Source of the DNA: Sulfurirhabdus sp043759595
GTDB taxonomy: Bacteria > Pseudomonadota > Gammaproteobacteria > Burkholderiales > SMCO01
DNA length: 64,000 nucleotides
Direction of reading: 5' to 3'
Assembly: GCA_043759595.1 (NCBI GenBank)
Contig: JAYVLG010000002.1
Location: forward strand, 29,456-93,455
Shown here piece after piece: positions 43,045 through 51,455 of the stretch. The translations under genes were made by a program, and so were the position numbers. Each line of letters opens with the position of its first letter. The first letter of the stretch is position 1. The notes under the pieces are model-generated. The model searched no databases and was not told where the DNA came from. It worked only from the letters and a program-made list of their open reading frames with translations.

Positions 43045-45756
43045 CTAAAGCATCTTGGTAACAGTCATTTGTATGGTTTCCAGTTTTTTCACAATCTGGA
43101 CCTTTAGCAATAAAAGATCTTTTGCCAAATCCCTGGATTTGTTACTTTCACTTGTATGATTCAGACGAACAATTTCCGACCCGATTTCATGCACCTTGGT
43201 ATGGAGTGCTTCAAGTTCCGAAAATTCAGCCAAGTGGCCATATCTTTCCTTTCCTTGCCGGTCATACCATTGCCCAAAACGACACACATGCGGGTCTGCA
43301 ATTTCTCCTTCCATTAACAATAGAGGCAGGTCTTCCACAGACAATACGACCTGGTCAATCCACTTGATATGCTCAAATTGCGCCACTATCAGTGGAAAAT
43401 CAGACAGTTCCCAACTGATATCTGCCCACTGCGCCCAACTGGGATCCGGTTTGTAATGCTCAACCCAATTCGGTACTTCTGCTGGCGGCATTGGCCGGGC
43501 TATACCATACCCCTGTGCTTCATCGCATCCTAACCGCAACAGCAATACACCGTGCTCGACTGTTTCAACTCCTTCTGCGATAACCGCTCGATTAAACACT
43601 TTGGACAAGCTGATTACCGCTTCAACCAAAGCAAGATCTTCCTGATCATCCAGCATGTCTCGGACAAAAGATTGATCAATTTTAATGATATTTGCCGGCA
43701 GCCGTTTCAGATAAGTCAAGGAAGAGTAGCCCGTACCAAAGTCATCCAGCGCGAAATTTACGCCCATTTTCTGGCACTCTGTGATAACAGAATACACATG
43801 CTGGATATCGCCCAACGCTGCAGATTCCAGAATTTCCAGTTCCAGATATTGCGGTGGCACTTCAGGGTAAAGTGACAAAGCCTTCTCTATTAGACTGACA
43901 AAATCAGGACGTTGAAAATGCCGCGCAGCAATATTTACACTCACGGGCCAAACCTCTCCCTGACGCAACCATTCCTGCATCTGCCGCAAGGCTTCATGCA
44001 GAACCCATTCACCTATTTGAACAATCATGTCAGATTGCTCTGCCAAAGGTAAAAATGCCATTGGCCCGATCAATCCGCGATCCGTATGCTGCCAGCGCAA
44101 CAACGCCTCCATGCCAACCACCCGCCCATTACGCATGTTGACTTTTGGCTGATAAAACAACCGCAGTTCATTGCGGATCAAAGCCTGCCGGATTTTATCC
44201 ATCTCCTGATTACGGGTTTGCTGCTGCAAATCCTGATCAGCATCAAACAATTGAAATCGATTGCGGCCACCCTGCTTGGCTTGATACATTGCCTGATCTG
44301 CGTGTCGCAACAACGTATCAGAATCGGCATCATCCAGCGGATAAACAGCCACACCGATACTGGCTGAAATCCTCAAGGGTTCTTCACTGATCAGATAAGG
44401 CTCAGAAACAGCCGTTAAAACACGCTGCAAAGCTACTTCCATTGCATCCATATCGTTCAGATCACTAATCAGCAATACAAACTCGTCCCCCCCGAGGCGA
44501 GCCACTGTATCCCCACCTCGAACTGCCTTCTCAAGTCGCCCCGCCACTTCGATCAATAAACGGTCGCCTTGTTCATGCCCATGTCGATCATTTACTGGTT
44601 TAAACCCATCCAGATCCAGCAGGCAGACTGCCAGCAACCTGTTCTGCCGGTGTGCGTTGGCGAGTGCTCGTACCATACGGTCAGCCAGCAATATCCGATT
44701 GGGCAGGCTAGTCAAGGTATCATGGCCAGCCTGCCAGGTGATTTGTTCTAACAGCTGTCGCTTCTCCCTGACATCGTGAAATACCAGCACACAACCCAGA
44801 ATATTACCGTCGTGATCGCGAATCGGTGCAGCCGAATTCTCAATGGCAATTTCCTCACCATTTTTTGCCCGCACTAAAATATTTCTTGCACTAACTACAT
44901 TCCCTTCGACAATGACCTGTTGCACCAAATTTACTGCTGGTGTTTTCGTGGCTTCATTAACGATTGGGAATACCATTTCCAGCAACCGCCCTTTTGCTTC
45001 AGCAGCCTTCCATCCTGTCAATTTCTCTGCAGCAGGATTGATTGCCTCTACCCGCCCCTTTGTATCAGTCGAAATTACCGCGTCACCAATTGAGGAAAAA
45101 GTAATCTCGGCACGTTCCTTCTCCGCTAACAGCAGCAATTCCGCCCGCTTACGTTCAGTAATATCTACTATTGCACCGATGATGCCAGCAAGACTGCCGT
45201 CGATATTGGTAAAAGTGGCTTTATAGTAAACTGCATCCCGCCATTCGCCACCGCCGACCGGGATTGAAATCTCATAAATTTGCTTACCTGGCTGTTTCAT
45301 TAATGCCAGATCCTTCTCCCGATGCGTTTTTGCAATATCAGGCGCATCCGGGTACAAATCCACCAAACGCTTATTCAGCAGACTCTGTCCCGGTATGTCG
45401 AACAATTTTTCCCACGCTTTATTGAAACTCAGGTAGCGTTCATCCATGCCTTTTACAAATATCGGTATCGGCAATACAGCCAGCAGTTGCTGCATAAAAT
45501 GCAACTGCTCCTGCAATGCTTTCTGATTCTCATGATTCGATTGCAACAACTGTTCAACTTCTTCTGCCATGTCGTTAAATGCGTTTGCAGCACCATTAAT
45601 TTCAGCTGCGCCGCGCACCCGAACGCGAACTTGCCGATCCCCCCGTTTGAAACGATCTGCCGCTAATGACAGCTGTCGCAAGGTAGCCAAATTGCCATGC
45701 AAAACGAGGCTGATTAGCGTAAAAATACAAAAAATAACCACAAATACGGTCTTCAA
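43045..45756 (-). CDS. HAMP-PAS-PAS-GGDEF-EAL-CZB protein, C-terminal part of a gene cut by an in-frame stop
   Basis: A 903-codon part of a membrane c-di-GMP protein. It opens with a transmembrane segment (about residues 2-19), then HAMP-like (about 25-70), PAS1 (about 90-205), PAS2 (about 215-330), GGDEF with intact GGDEF at 422-426, EAL with EAL at 550-552 and DDFGTGYSSL about 110 residues later, and a C-terminal CZB-type zinc-binding domain (about 770-850: HIKW, HVCRFGQWY, YGH, LHTKVHE). The first codon is TTG, in frame with the preceding 164-codon part and separated from it by one TAG. No ribosome site or internal ATG supports an independent start before about residue 63. Reads as one gene split by a nonsense codon. 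Confidence 0.88.
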   Translation of the reverse strand: MKTVFVVIFCIFTLISLVLHGNLATLRQLSLAADRFKRGDRQVRVRVRGAAEINGAANAFNDMAEEVEQLLQSNHENQKALQEQLHFMQQLLAVLPIPIFVKGMDERYLSFNKAWEKLFDIPGQSLLNKRLVDLYPDAPDIAKTHREKDLALMKQPGKQIYEISIPVGGGEWRDAVYYKATFTNIDGSLAGIIGAIVDITERKRAELLLLAEKERAEITFSSIGDAVISTDTKGRVEAINPAAEKLTGWKAAEAKGRLLEMVFPIVNEATKTPAVNLVQQVIVEGNVVSARNILVRAKNGEEIAIENSAAPIRDHDGNILGCVLVFHDVREKRQLLEQITWQAGHDTLTSLPNRILLADRMVRALANAHRQNRLLAVCLLDLDGFKPVNDRHGHEQGDRLLIEVAGRLEKAVRGGDTVARLGGDEFVLLISDLNDMDAMEVALQRVLTAVSEPYLISEEPLRISASIGVAVYPLDDADSDTLLRHADQAMYQAKQGGRNRFQLFDADQDLQQQTRNQEMDKIRQALIRNELRLFYQPKVNMRNGRVVGMEALLRWQHTDRGLIGPMAFLPLAEQSDMIVQIGEWVLHEALRQMQEWLRQGEVWPVSVNIAARHFQRPDFVSLIEKALSLYPEVPPQYLELEILESAALGDIQHVYSVITECQKMGVNFALDDFGTGYSSLTYLKRLPANIIKIDQSFVRDMLDDQEDLALVEAVISLSKVFNRAVIAEGVETVEHGVLLLRLGCDEAQGYGIARPMPPAEVPNWVEHYKPDPSWAQWADISWELSDFPLIVAQFEHIKWIDQVVLSVEDLPLLLMEGEIADPHVCRFGQWYDRQGKERYGHLAEFSELEALHTKVHEIGSEIVRLNHTSESNKSRDLAKDLLLLKVQIVKKLETIQMTVTKML

Positions 45757-46251
45757 CTAACTTGTAAAGCGAACCCATATTTTATTGATTGCTGGAACAG
45801 GGGTAGTTTTAAACTTCAGTTCACCATAATTTTCACCGCCGAATGTTATCGGTGTCGCAAAGGTGACAGGGACGATATCGACAAACCGGACAAACCAGGC
45901 AGGGGCCTCCAGCTGCGCTGGCGTGGGGTCATTGACTAACAGCGCATTATTGAGATAATGCCACTTGATGGAATCAAGATTGGCACGTGCCTTGGTTTGC
46001 AGGCTCAAAGTTTGTTTAATTGCAGCATAGTCCCCGATAATGGATTGTTCGACCAGTACCGGCGTTAAATAGCGATGCAGCTCGCTTAACTCTTCCTGAT
46101 AAAGGGATATTGCGGCCTCTCTTTCATCAACCACCAAAAAGTAAGACCGAATACTTCCAGCAGACAACAGAATCAACGCGATGGGTAACAATAAACGAGC
46201 GCGCAATCCTGTTTTGCGCCAAATGTGCTTGACTCCAGACTTCAGACGCAT
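45757..46251 (-). CDS. N-terminal sensor part of the split GGDEF-EAL protein
   Basis: A 164-residue N-terminal part of the same protein. It has a cytoplasmic basic start, a membrane segment at about residues 19-39, and a periplasmic domain of about 120 residues. It ends IWVRFTS then TAG at 45759-45757; the next codon in the same frame begins the second transmembrane segment of the downstream part. Together they make a standard TM-periplasmic-TM-HAMP sensor of about 1,067 residues. It starts 4 bp after the stop of the PhnD-like gene, suggesting that this periplasmic domain meets the binding protein. Confidence 0.82.
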   Translation of the reverse strand: MRLKSGVKHIWRKTGLRARLLLPIALILLSAGSIRSYFLVVDEREAAISLYQEELSELHRYLTPVLVEQSIIGDYAAIKQTLSLQTKARANLDSIKWHYLNNALLVNDPTPAQLEAPAWFVRFVDIVPVTFATPITFGGENYGELKFKTTPVPAINKIWVRFTS

Positions 46252-46254
46252 GAA

Positions 46255-47103
46255 TTATTCCCGGACAAGCGTGTTTTGATAAAAATGCCGATAATTATCA
46301 TAATCCTTATTTTCAGCCGATACAAAACCAAGTCTTTGCTCACTCTTCAGCATGTCAGACGCGGTTTGAAGAATTTTATTTCCTTCGACATCCTTTGCCA
46401 TCAGTAGCAAAGCTTGCCGCACTTTTTCAACCTTATCATGGGAAACACGCGGGTTAGCCATAACCGGTAAATTGAGATAGGGCTCCGACGTATACAAGAC
46501 GCGATACTTGATTTTCTCGCGCCGCGCATAATTTTCCATGACCTGGCTATTCACACCTGCTGCAGCGACGGTACCCATCATCAGCCGCGCCATGGATGAT
46601 TCCTGATTACCCGTGAAAACAGGTTGAACGTGTATCCCCGCCCTTAATAATCCATCCATCGGCACCCAGTAGCCGGTAAAACCATCAGGGGTAGGAAATG
46701 CCACTTCCTTGCCCTCCAGGTCGGCCAGGGTTCTGATCGAGGAAGCTTCCATTGTAACAACCTGCCCCATAATGCCCTGTGTATTGAGGCGAGCGATCAC
46801 TTTATAGCCCAATTTATCCCGATCGGGCGTAAAAAGATGGTTGGTATATACGAAATCAAACTCACCTCTAACGGTCATTTTCGTTGTTTCAGCAGCCGTC
46901 TTGCCCATTTTCAAGGACAAGGGTACACCGCTTTTAACACTCACATAATGTAAGATTGGATTCCATAATTGTGCGGTAAGAATAACGGATCGATGATTGA
47001 GCACTCCAAACTGCAAAGTCTCAGAAGCTAAAGCGTGAAAGGGAAAAGTCCCAATGATAACTAACACAAAAAAACAAATTAGTGATGCTGCACGAAAAAT
47101 CAT
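46255..47103 (-). CDS. PhnD/SsuA/TauA-type periplasmic substrate-binding protein
   Basis: A 282-residue exported binding protein of the phosphate/phosphite/phosphonate (PhnD) superfamily. The signal peptide covers about residues 1-26. The lobes carry KMGKTAAETTKMTVRGEFDFVYTNHLF and TLADLEGKEVAFPTPDGFTGYWVP, as in PhnD-like proteins. No ATPase or permease gene follows; the gene leads, with a 4-bp gap, into the split GGDEF-EAL sensor. A role as a periplasmic ligand receptor for that sensor is therefore more likely than transport, and the ligand is unknown. The ATG at 47103 has a GGAGC upstream and gives the best signal peptide. Confidence 0.85.
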   Translation of the reverse strand: MIFRAASLICFFVLVIIGTFPFHALASETLQFGVLNHRSVILTAQLWNPILHYVSVKSGVPLSLKMGKTAAETTKMTVRGEFDFVYTNHLFTPDRDKLGYKVIARLNTQGIMGQVVTMEASSIRTLADLEGKEVAFPTPDGFTGYWVPMDGLLRAGIHVQPVFTGNQESSMARLMMGTVAAAGVNSQVMENYARREKIKYRVLYTSEPYLNLPVMANPRVSHDKVEKVRQALLLMAKDVEGNKILQTASDMLKSEQRLGFVSAENKDYDNYRHFYQNTLVRE

Positions 47104-47191
47104 CGTTGCTCCGATTGCGTAAATATTTTGCAATTACATAACATGAAATTGCGGACGACAATTTCCTTAGCAAGACAAAATGCTCGCTAAT

Positions 47192-48664
47192 CTATACTAC
47201 GGCACAAAGCAGCTGATCTTTAGGTATTCCTTGCTCTTGAAGCCATTCTCTTACTTGGCTCACGAACACTTCAGGTCCGGCTAAATAAATATCAAGCATA
47301 GAAAGATCCGGATGATCATGCCCTATTTTTTCCAGCATCTCACTAATACGCTCATCGCTTAATGCGTCTGCCGTTACTTCTGTGTAATGGAAATTATCCA
47401 GCGCATCTGCCCAGGAACGGCAAATGTTGGACTGATAGTGTCCTCCGATAAAAGTAGCCATCCGATATAAATAGATATCCTCAACGGTATCAATCGCCAT
47501 AGTGTGCTCGATTAAACTTTTTATCGGTGCAAAACCATTATTACAAGCAATCAGCAACGGAGAACGATGTGATTCGTCGTGCATGACAAAGTCACCAAAA
47601 GGACCTTCCACAACAATGGTATCGCCACTTTTAAGCCCTTTGAAAACTCGCTGTGCAAATGCGTCATCAGGCAAATTGCGAATGTGAAATTCCAGATTTC
47701 TGTCATCGCAGGGACAACTTGCCACAGAATAGGCTTCACCCTCTATTTCACCGATACTGAGTTTCACGCTTTGCCCTGCCAAAAATCGCAACCGGTTGGT
47801 GCGAGGTGTTTGTAATCGCAATCGCATGACTTTATCTGCCAACAGTTCGAGCGACTTTACTCGAGCTTGAATTTCCTGAACAGGAATATCACCCGGACGC
47901 GATGCTTCCAATGCTTCGACTACCAGATCAGTCACCGCAGTATGGGAGCACATGAGCGCATATCCCATATTTTTTTCTGCTTCACTCAGCACATAATCAT
48001 GATGGCGCACTTTCTTGGATTGCCCGGAAACAATTCTGGCCTTGCACAAGCCACAGTTCCCGCTGCTGCAGCCATAATTCAGCGCCAACCCTGAGCGCAG
48101 AGCAGCTTCCAGTATGGTATCTGAACCATCTACAAAGAATTCATGCCGGCTGGGCTGTAAAATAACATGCGCAGATACAACGCGCAGATAGTCATCCATC
48201 ACATCCAGCGTATCAGGAGCTTTCGTATCCAAAACTTCCTCCAGTTGTTGATTCAGCCAACCTGAAAACGCTTCAAACTCAGGCGGCATATCGGGAGCAC
48301 CAGTCTCCAGAATGGCTCGTAAACGATCTTGCGCACGAACTACAATCGAATGATATTGCTGCAAATGCGTTCGCACATCGGCCAGTTCTCTACTTTGTTC
48401 ATACAACCGTGCGGCGAGTACTTCTTTTTCCGGCAATGCACGTTCACGTACACGCTTGGCGAATGCCTCTTCCTTAATTTGCTCAAGTCGCTCAAGAACC
48501 AGATCTTCTTCAAACTTGGTATCGGGGTAGGCGAGCAGCAAATCCTTTGTGGTTACCATCCCGTCAAAAGATGGCAAACCGCCATCCTGAATTTTTTTTT
48601 GCAACGCCCCGCGGGAAACACCCAAAAGACGTGCGGCTCTGGACAATGGCAATAATTGTGACAT
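47192..48664 (-). CDS. Helix-turn-helix-like domain fused to 2Fe-2S ferredoxin and ferredoxin-reductase modules
   Basis: A 490-residue composite protein. Residues 4-45 resemble an excisionase/MerR-type helix-turn-helix (LSRAARLLGVSRGALQKKI). Helical and coiled-coil sequence runs to about 165. A 2Fe-2S domain has Cys199, Cys204, Cys207 and Cys239. A ferredoxin-reductase domain follows, but its flavin site reads EAYS (310-313) where active paralogues have RxYS, and its nucleotide site reads CNNGFAPIKS (374-383) where the paralogue at 3112-4140 has GGTGFAPIKS. Electron transfer may be impaired; a redox-sensing DNA-binding role is inferred. It is followed upstream on the same strand by a thioredoxin-HEAT gene. 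Confidence 0.83.
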   Translation of the reverse strand: MSQLLPLSRAARLLGVSRGALQKKIQDGGLPSFDGMVTTKDLLLAYPDTKFEEDLVLERLEQIKEEAFAKRVRERALPEKEVLAARLYEQSRELADVRTHLQQYHSIVVRAQDRLRAILETGAPDMPPEFEAFSGWLNQQLEEVLDTKAPDTLDVMDDYLRVVSAHVILQPSRHEFFVDGSDTILEAALRSGLALNYGCSSGNCGLCKARIVSGQSKKVRHHDYVLSEAEKNMGYALMCSHTAVTDLVVEALEASRPGDIPVQEIQARVKSLELLADKVMRLRLQTPRTNRLRFLAGQSVKLSIGEIEGEAYSVASCPCDDRNLEFHIRNLPDDAFAQRVFKGLKSGDTIVVEGPFGDFVMHDESHRSPLLIACNNGFAPIKSLIEHTMAIDTVEDIYLYRMATFIGGHYQSNICRSWADALDNFHYTEVTADALSDERISEMLEKIGHDHPDLSMLDIYLAGPEVFVSQVREWLQEQGIPKDQLLCAVV

Positions 48665-48786
48665 ACCCCTCCTTGATTACAAGGCAGCTTGCATATGTAG
48701 CTGTAGAATGCTTAATTGTTTTTATGTATTATCCAACAGATAAAATCTTAGGATGAATCGGCCCATTAAACAAGACTAACCATCAA

Positions 48787-49440
48787 TTACCTTTTTTCCC
48801 AATTTTCCAAAGCTTCCTGAGCCGTTTCCCTGACCTCGGCATCATCGTCACGCAATGCTTTATTTAAGTAGGGGAGAACCTCGTCGCTGCCAATCAAAGT
48901 AAGGAAATGACACGCATCGGCCCGGTTTAATCGGCTCTGATTTTGCAGCATTACACCCAACCCCGGAATCATGCCTTCGGTTAATCCTGTGCCTTGAAAC
49001 TCCTCAAGTACCGCTCCGATGCCAATTCGCACAGCCATACTGGCATTTTCATCCAGCAACAATTCAACCAGGAGCTTTGCGAGTTGGGGATTTTGTCTGA
49101 TCATGCGTTCAACCTTGTCTCGCTTGCCTGATTTCAGCATTTCGTAGAAATACGTTTTGGTGCCCGAATCACTGCTACCAAAATCTACCCAGCGACGCAG
49201 TTCCGCCAGAGAAAGCAGGCCTTCCAGTTCATATTCTCCAATACGCACCCAAGGCACGGTTTTTACAATGAGTGATTTGGCTAGTTCTGGTTCTACGCCA
49301 ATATTAACGATCTGAAGCTGACCAATTTCGCCGTTTTTTACCAACAGACATAGATGATTCAACACGGATGAGCAATGTGGACATCCGTCTGTCAGCAACA
49401 GCAATACTCTCGGGCGCACGGATTGTTGAATTGTTTCCAT
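48787..49440 (-). CDS. Thioredoxin-fold protein with C-terminal HEAT-like repeats
   Basis: A 217-residue cytoplasmic protein. The N-terminal thioredoxin-like domain has Cys20-Pro-His-Cys23 (LTDGCPHCSSV) and the cis-proline region VKTVPWVRIG. From about residue 120 it is helical, with HEAT/Armadillo-like repeats (GSDEVLPYLNKALRDDDAEVRE). CPHC is the DsbA-type active site, unusual for a cytoplasmic thioredoxin. HEAT arrays bind proteins, so a redox-active adaptor is plausible. It lies 122 bp upstream of the HTH-ferredoxin-reductase gene on the same strand and may share its regulation. The partner is unknown. Confidence 0.77.
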   Translation of the reverse strand: METIQQSVRPRVLLLLTDGCPHCSSVLNHLCLLVKNGEIGQLQIVNIGVEPELAKSLIVKTVPWVRIGEYELEGLLSLAELRRWVDFGSSDSGTKTYFYEMLKSGKRDKVERMIRQNPQLAKLLVELLLDENASMAVRIGIGAVLEEFQGTGLTEGMIPGLGVMLQNQSRLNRADACHFLTLIGSDEVLPYLNKALRDDDAEVRETAQEALENWEKR

Positions 49441-49675
49441 TATGATTTTCCTGAAATAGTTATAAGAACTTCAGGCAGACTGAATCCATGCCAGACATTT
49501 TCAACCTGTTTTCTCATGCCGCCGCAGCCCCATAAATCACTGCTTAATTGCATCGTATGATTATTAAGCTTTCACGCCTGGAATTCAATGTAATAAATGA
49601 AAGTTGCCAGATCACTTCAGTTCCTTCATATTAACAACTTCACTGTCACTCAGAAATGCATTCAGGATTTAACAT
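49441..49675. other. Divergent intergenic region
   Basis: 235 bp between the thioredoxin-HEAT gene (minus) and a small helical protein (plus). AT-rich; promoters are expected here but none could be fixed. No repeat or RNA gene was seen. Confidence 0.3.
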
Positions 49676-49939
49676 ATGCCGCTCAATCTAAAAAATGAAG
49701 AAATCGCCATGCTGCGTGGTGAATTGGAAATGCTGATGCGAGAACGTCAGGCACTATTGCGTATTGCCGGTTCCGCTGCGGTGTTTATTGCTGAACTAGA
49801 CCCGGAAGTACTGCCGGAAGAAACCTACGAAGCTGCAGAAATGCTGGCTGAATGTTTGAATGAAGCGTCAGAAGAAACCATTAATGATGCGTTAAGTGTG
49901 ATGAAAGCGGCAATAACGACTGAGCAACCTGCACTCTAA
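49676..49939 (+). CDS. Small acidic helical protein, unknown function
   Basis: An 87-residue protein with no signal peptide and a strongly helical, acidic composition (NEEIAMLRGELEMLMRERQALL, then PEVLPEETYEAAEMLAECLNEASEETI). The N-terminal half could form a coiled coil. No family was recognised. It is divergent from the thioredoxin-HEAT/HTH-ferredoxin genes and convergent with the cold-shock gene. The reading frame is well formed and the composition is that of a real protein. Confidence 0.6.
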   Translation: MPLNLKNEEIAMLRGELEMLMRERQALLRIAGSAAVFIAELDPEVLPEETYEAAEMLAECLNEASEETINDALSVMKAAITTEQPAL

Positions 49940-49977
49940 ATCGCTTAAATTGTTCCGATCGCATCAAACAAATAAAA

Positions 49978-50003
49978 AAAGCCACCGCATTCGCGATGGC
50001 TTT
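49978..50003 (-). terminator. Intrinsic terminator of the cold-shock gene
   Basis: Arms AAAGCCACCGC and GCGATGGCTTT (11 bp, one mismatch), followed on the minus strand by a run of T's. It lies about 20 bases past the cold-shock stop. Confidence 0.85.
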
Positions 50004-50023
50004 CAAAGTGTTCCTAGCGTTGC

Positions 50024-50227
50024 TTAAGGCGCTTGGATGTTTGAAGCTTGCTTGCCCTTAGGACCTTGCGTAACTTCAAAACTTACTTTCTGGCCTTCTT
50101 TCAGGGTCTTGAAACCACCCATCTGAATTGCGGAGAAGTGTGCGAACAGATCTTCACCACCATCATCAGGGGTAATGAATCCAAAACCCTTAGAATCGTT
50201 AAACCACTTAACTGTGCCCATTGCCAT
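50024..50227 (-). CDS. Cold-shock-domain protein (CspA family)
   Basis: A 67-residue single cold-shock domain, an RNA/ssDNA chaperone. RNP1 is KGFGFITPDDG and RNP2 is DLFAHFSAI; the start MGTVKWFNDSKGFG is typical. The ATG at 50227 follows GAGGG; an internal ATG two codons later is also possible. The AT-rich upstream region (50228-50300) may hold the long 5' leader usual for csp genes, but no leader structure could be shown. It ends in a strong terminator. Confidence 0.95.
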   Translation of the reverse strand: MAMGTVKWFNDSKGFGFITPDDGGEDLFAHFSAIQMGGFKTLKEGQKVSFEVTQGPKGKQASNIQAP

Positions 50228-50445
50228 TGTGTAACCCTCAAGATTGAAAATCGGGAAAATCCCGTAAAATGTTTAAATCTCAAGGCTGCGAAAGGCTAAA
50301 ACCAATACTACATAGAACTTGAAACCAAACATCAAATGGCTTTTTACGCTTATTAGCCTGCCAAGTCAACTATTATTTACCTGTCAGCAGCCCTTTTCTT
50401 GGCCTCAACGTACGCACAGAAAAGGATTCAACCCATGCAAATGAA
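50228..50445. other. Upstream region of the cold-shock gene
   Basis: 218 bp containing the presumed promoter and leader of the cold-shock gene. No gene, repeat or clear motif was recognised. Confidence 0.3.
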
Positions 50446-51360
50446 TCAGTCCAAAGATTCTGTACTGATGACAGCCAGCATACTGTGGCGCTCGCCCGGC
50501 GCCAGCGTGACGACATTTTCAAGTGCATTCGCCGTTTCTACACAGACCATTCCACGGTGTCCTTCGGGGCCAAAATCACCCATTTTGTCGGCTTTTTCAG
50601 TCCATGGATTCCAGACTACGGTGGAACGGCTACTCTTTTTAGCAATACGAATTCTGCGCTTGAATCCGCGATCTTCAATCAGGCAATCCGCCTCAGTATT
50701 CAGATACACACGGTCCACTTCACTTTCAATCCGTATAGCGCCCTCTTGATGTTTGCTGGAAAAATCTGTCACTTTATCCAGATACTCCGTCTTTTCCAGT
50801 CCAAGAATCGCCATATCAGCCACATCGCTGATGTTAAAATAGGTATGTAGCGCCTCACCAATTACCAAAGGCGTACTGCCATTATTGTTTGTCACCAGTT
50901 CGACACTCAGCGTATTGCCCACTGTCACAATCAGCTGAACAGGAGAGGAGTGTGGCCATTGCGAACGGGTCGATTCTGTTTCCGCCAAACCAAATTTAAT
51001 TTGCGTATCGCCGTCATTTACAGCTGCCGTTTCCAGCACCTCCCACATTACCGTACGCGCATATCCATGGGCAGGGTAATTCGTTTCAGAAAGGTGGGGT
51101 CCAAACCATGGCCAGCACACCGGCACACCCCCTCGAATGGATTTACCCGGTGCAAATTTAGCGAATTTCGATAGCCATAATACGGGCTCCTGACCACGAG
51201 GCTGATAAGTCATGACATGCGCGCCTTGCAACGCTATGACTGCTTCTGCTCGCGCATTGATAATCTCGGCAACAATCAAACCTCCGGGACCTTCCTTGAA
51301 TGACAGATGACCGGAAATGGAAAAGCGTTGATTGAGTGCGTTTAGATCAGCGGGTTGCAT
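50446..51360 (-). CDS. D-hexose-6-phosphate mutarotase (YeaD type)
   Basis: A 304-residue aldose-1-epimerase-fold protein of the YeaD/apospory-associated group, which interconverts anomers of glucose-6-phosphate and related sugars. It contains VLWLSKFAKFAPGKSIRGGVPVCWPWFGPH at about residues 61-90, FYISDVADMAIL-like strands after EALHTYFNIS, and the C-terminal VVWNPWTEKADKMGDFGPEGHRGMVC, all typical. The start at 51360 follows AGGAG and is preferred over one 15 codons upstream. It probably supports hexose-phosphate metabolism. Confidence 0.88.
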   Translation of the reverse strand: MQPADLNALNQRFSISGHLSFKEGPGGLIVAEIINARAEAVIALQGAHVMTYQPRGQEPVLWLSKFAKFAPGKSIRGGVPVCWPWFGPHLSETNYPAHGYARTVMWEVLETAAVNDGDTQIKFGLAETESTRSQWPHSSPVQLIVTVGNTLSVELVTNNNGSTPLVIGEALHTYFNISDVADMAILGLEKTEYLDKVTDFSSKHQEGAIRIESEVDRVYLNTEADCLIEDRGFKRRIRIAKKSSRSTVVWNPWTEKADKMGDFGPEGHRGMVCVETANALENVVTLAPGERHSMLAVISTESLD

Positions 51361-51455
51361 GGCAGGCTCCTGAATGGTTAATGGCGTATTGTCGCCGAAA
51401 ACCATCCAGCCGACTAGAGCAGATTAAGACCTTGCGGACCAGAAAATCAGTGAAC

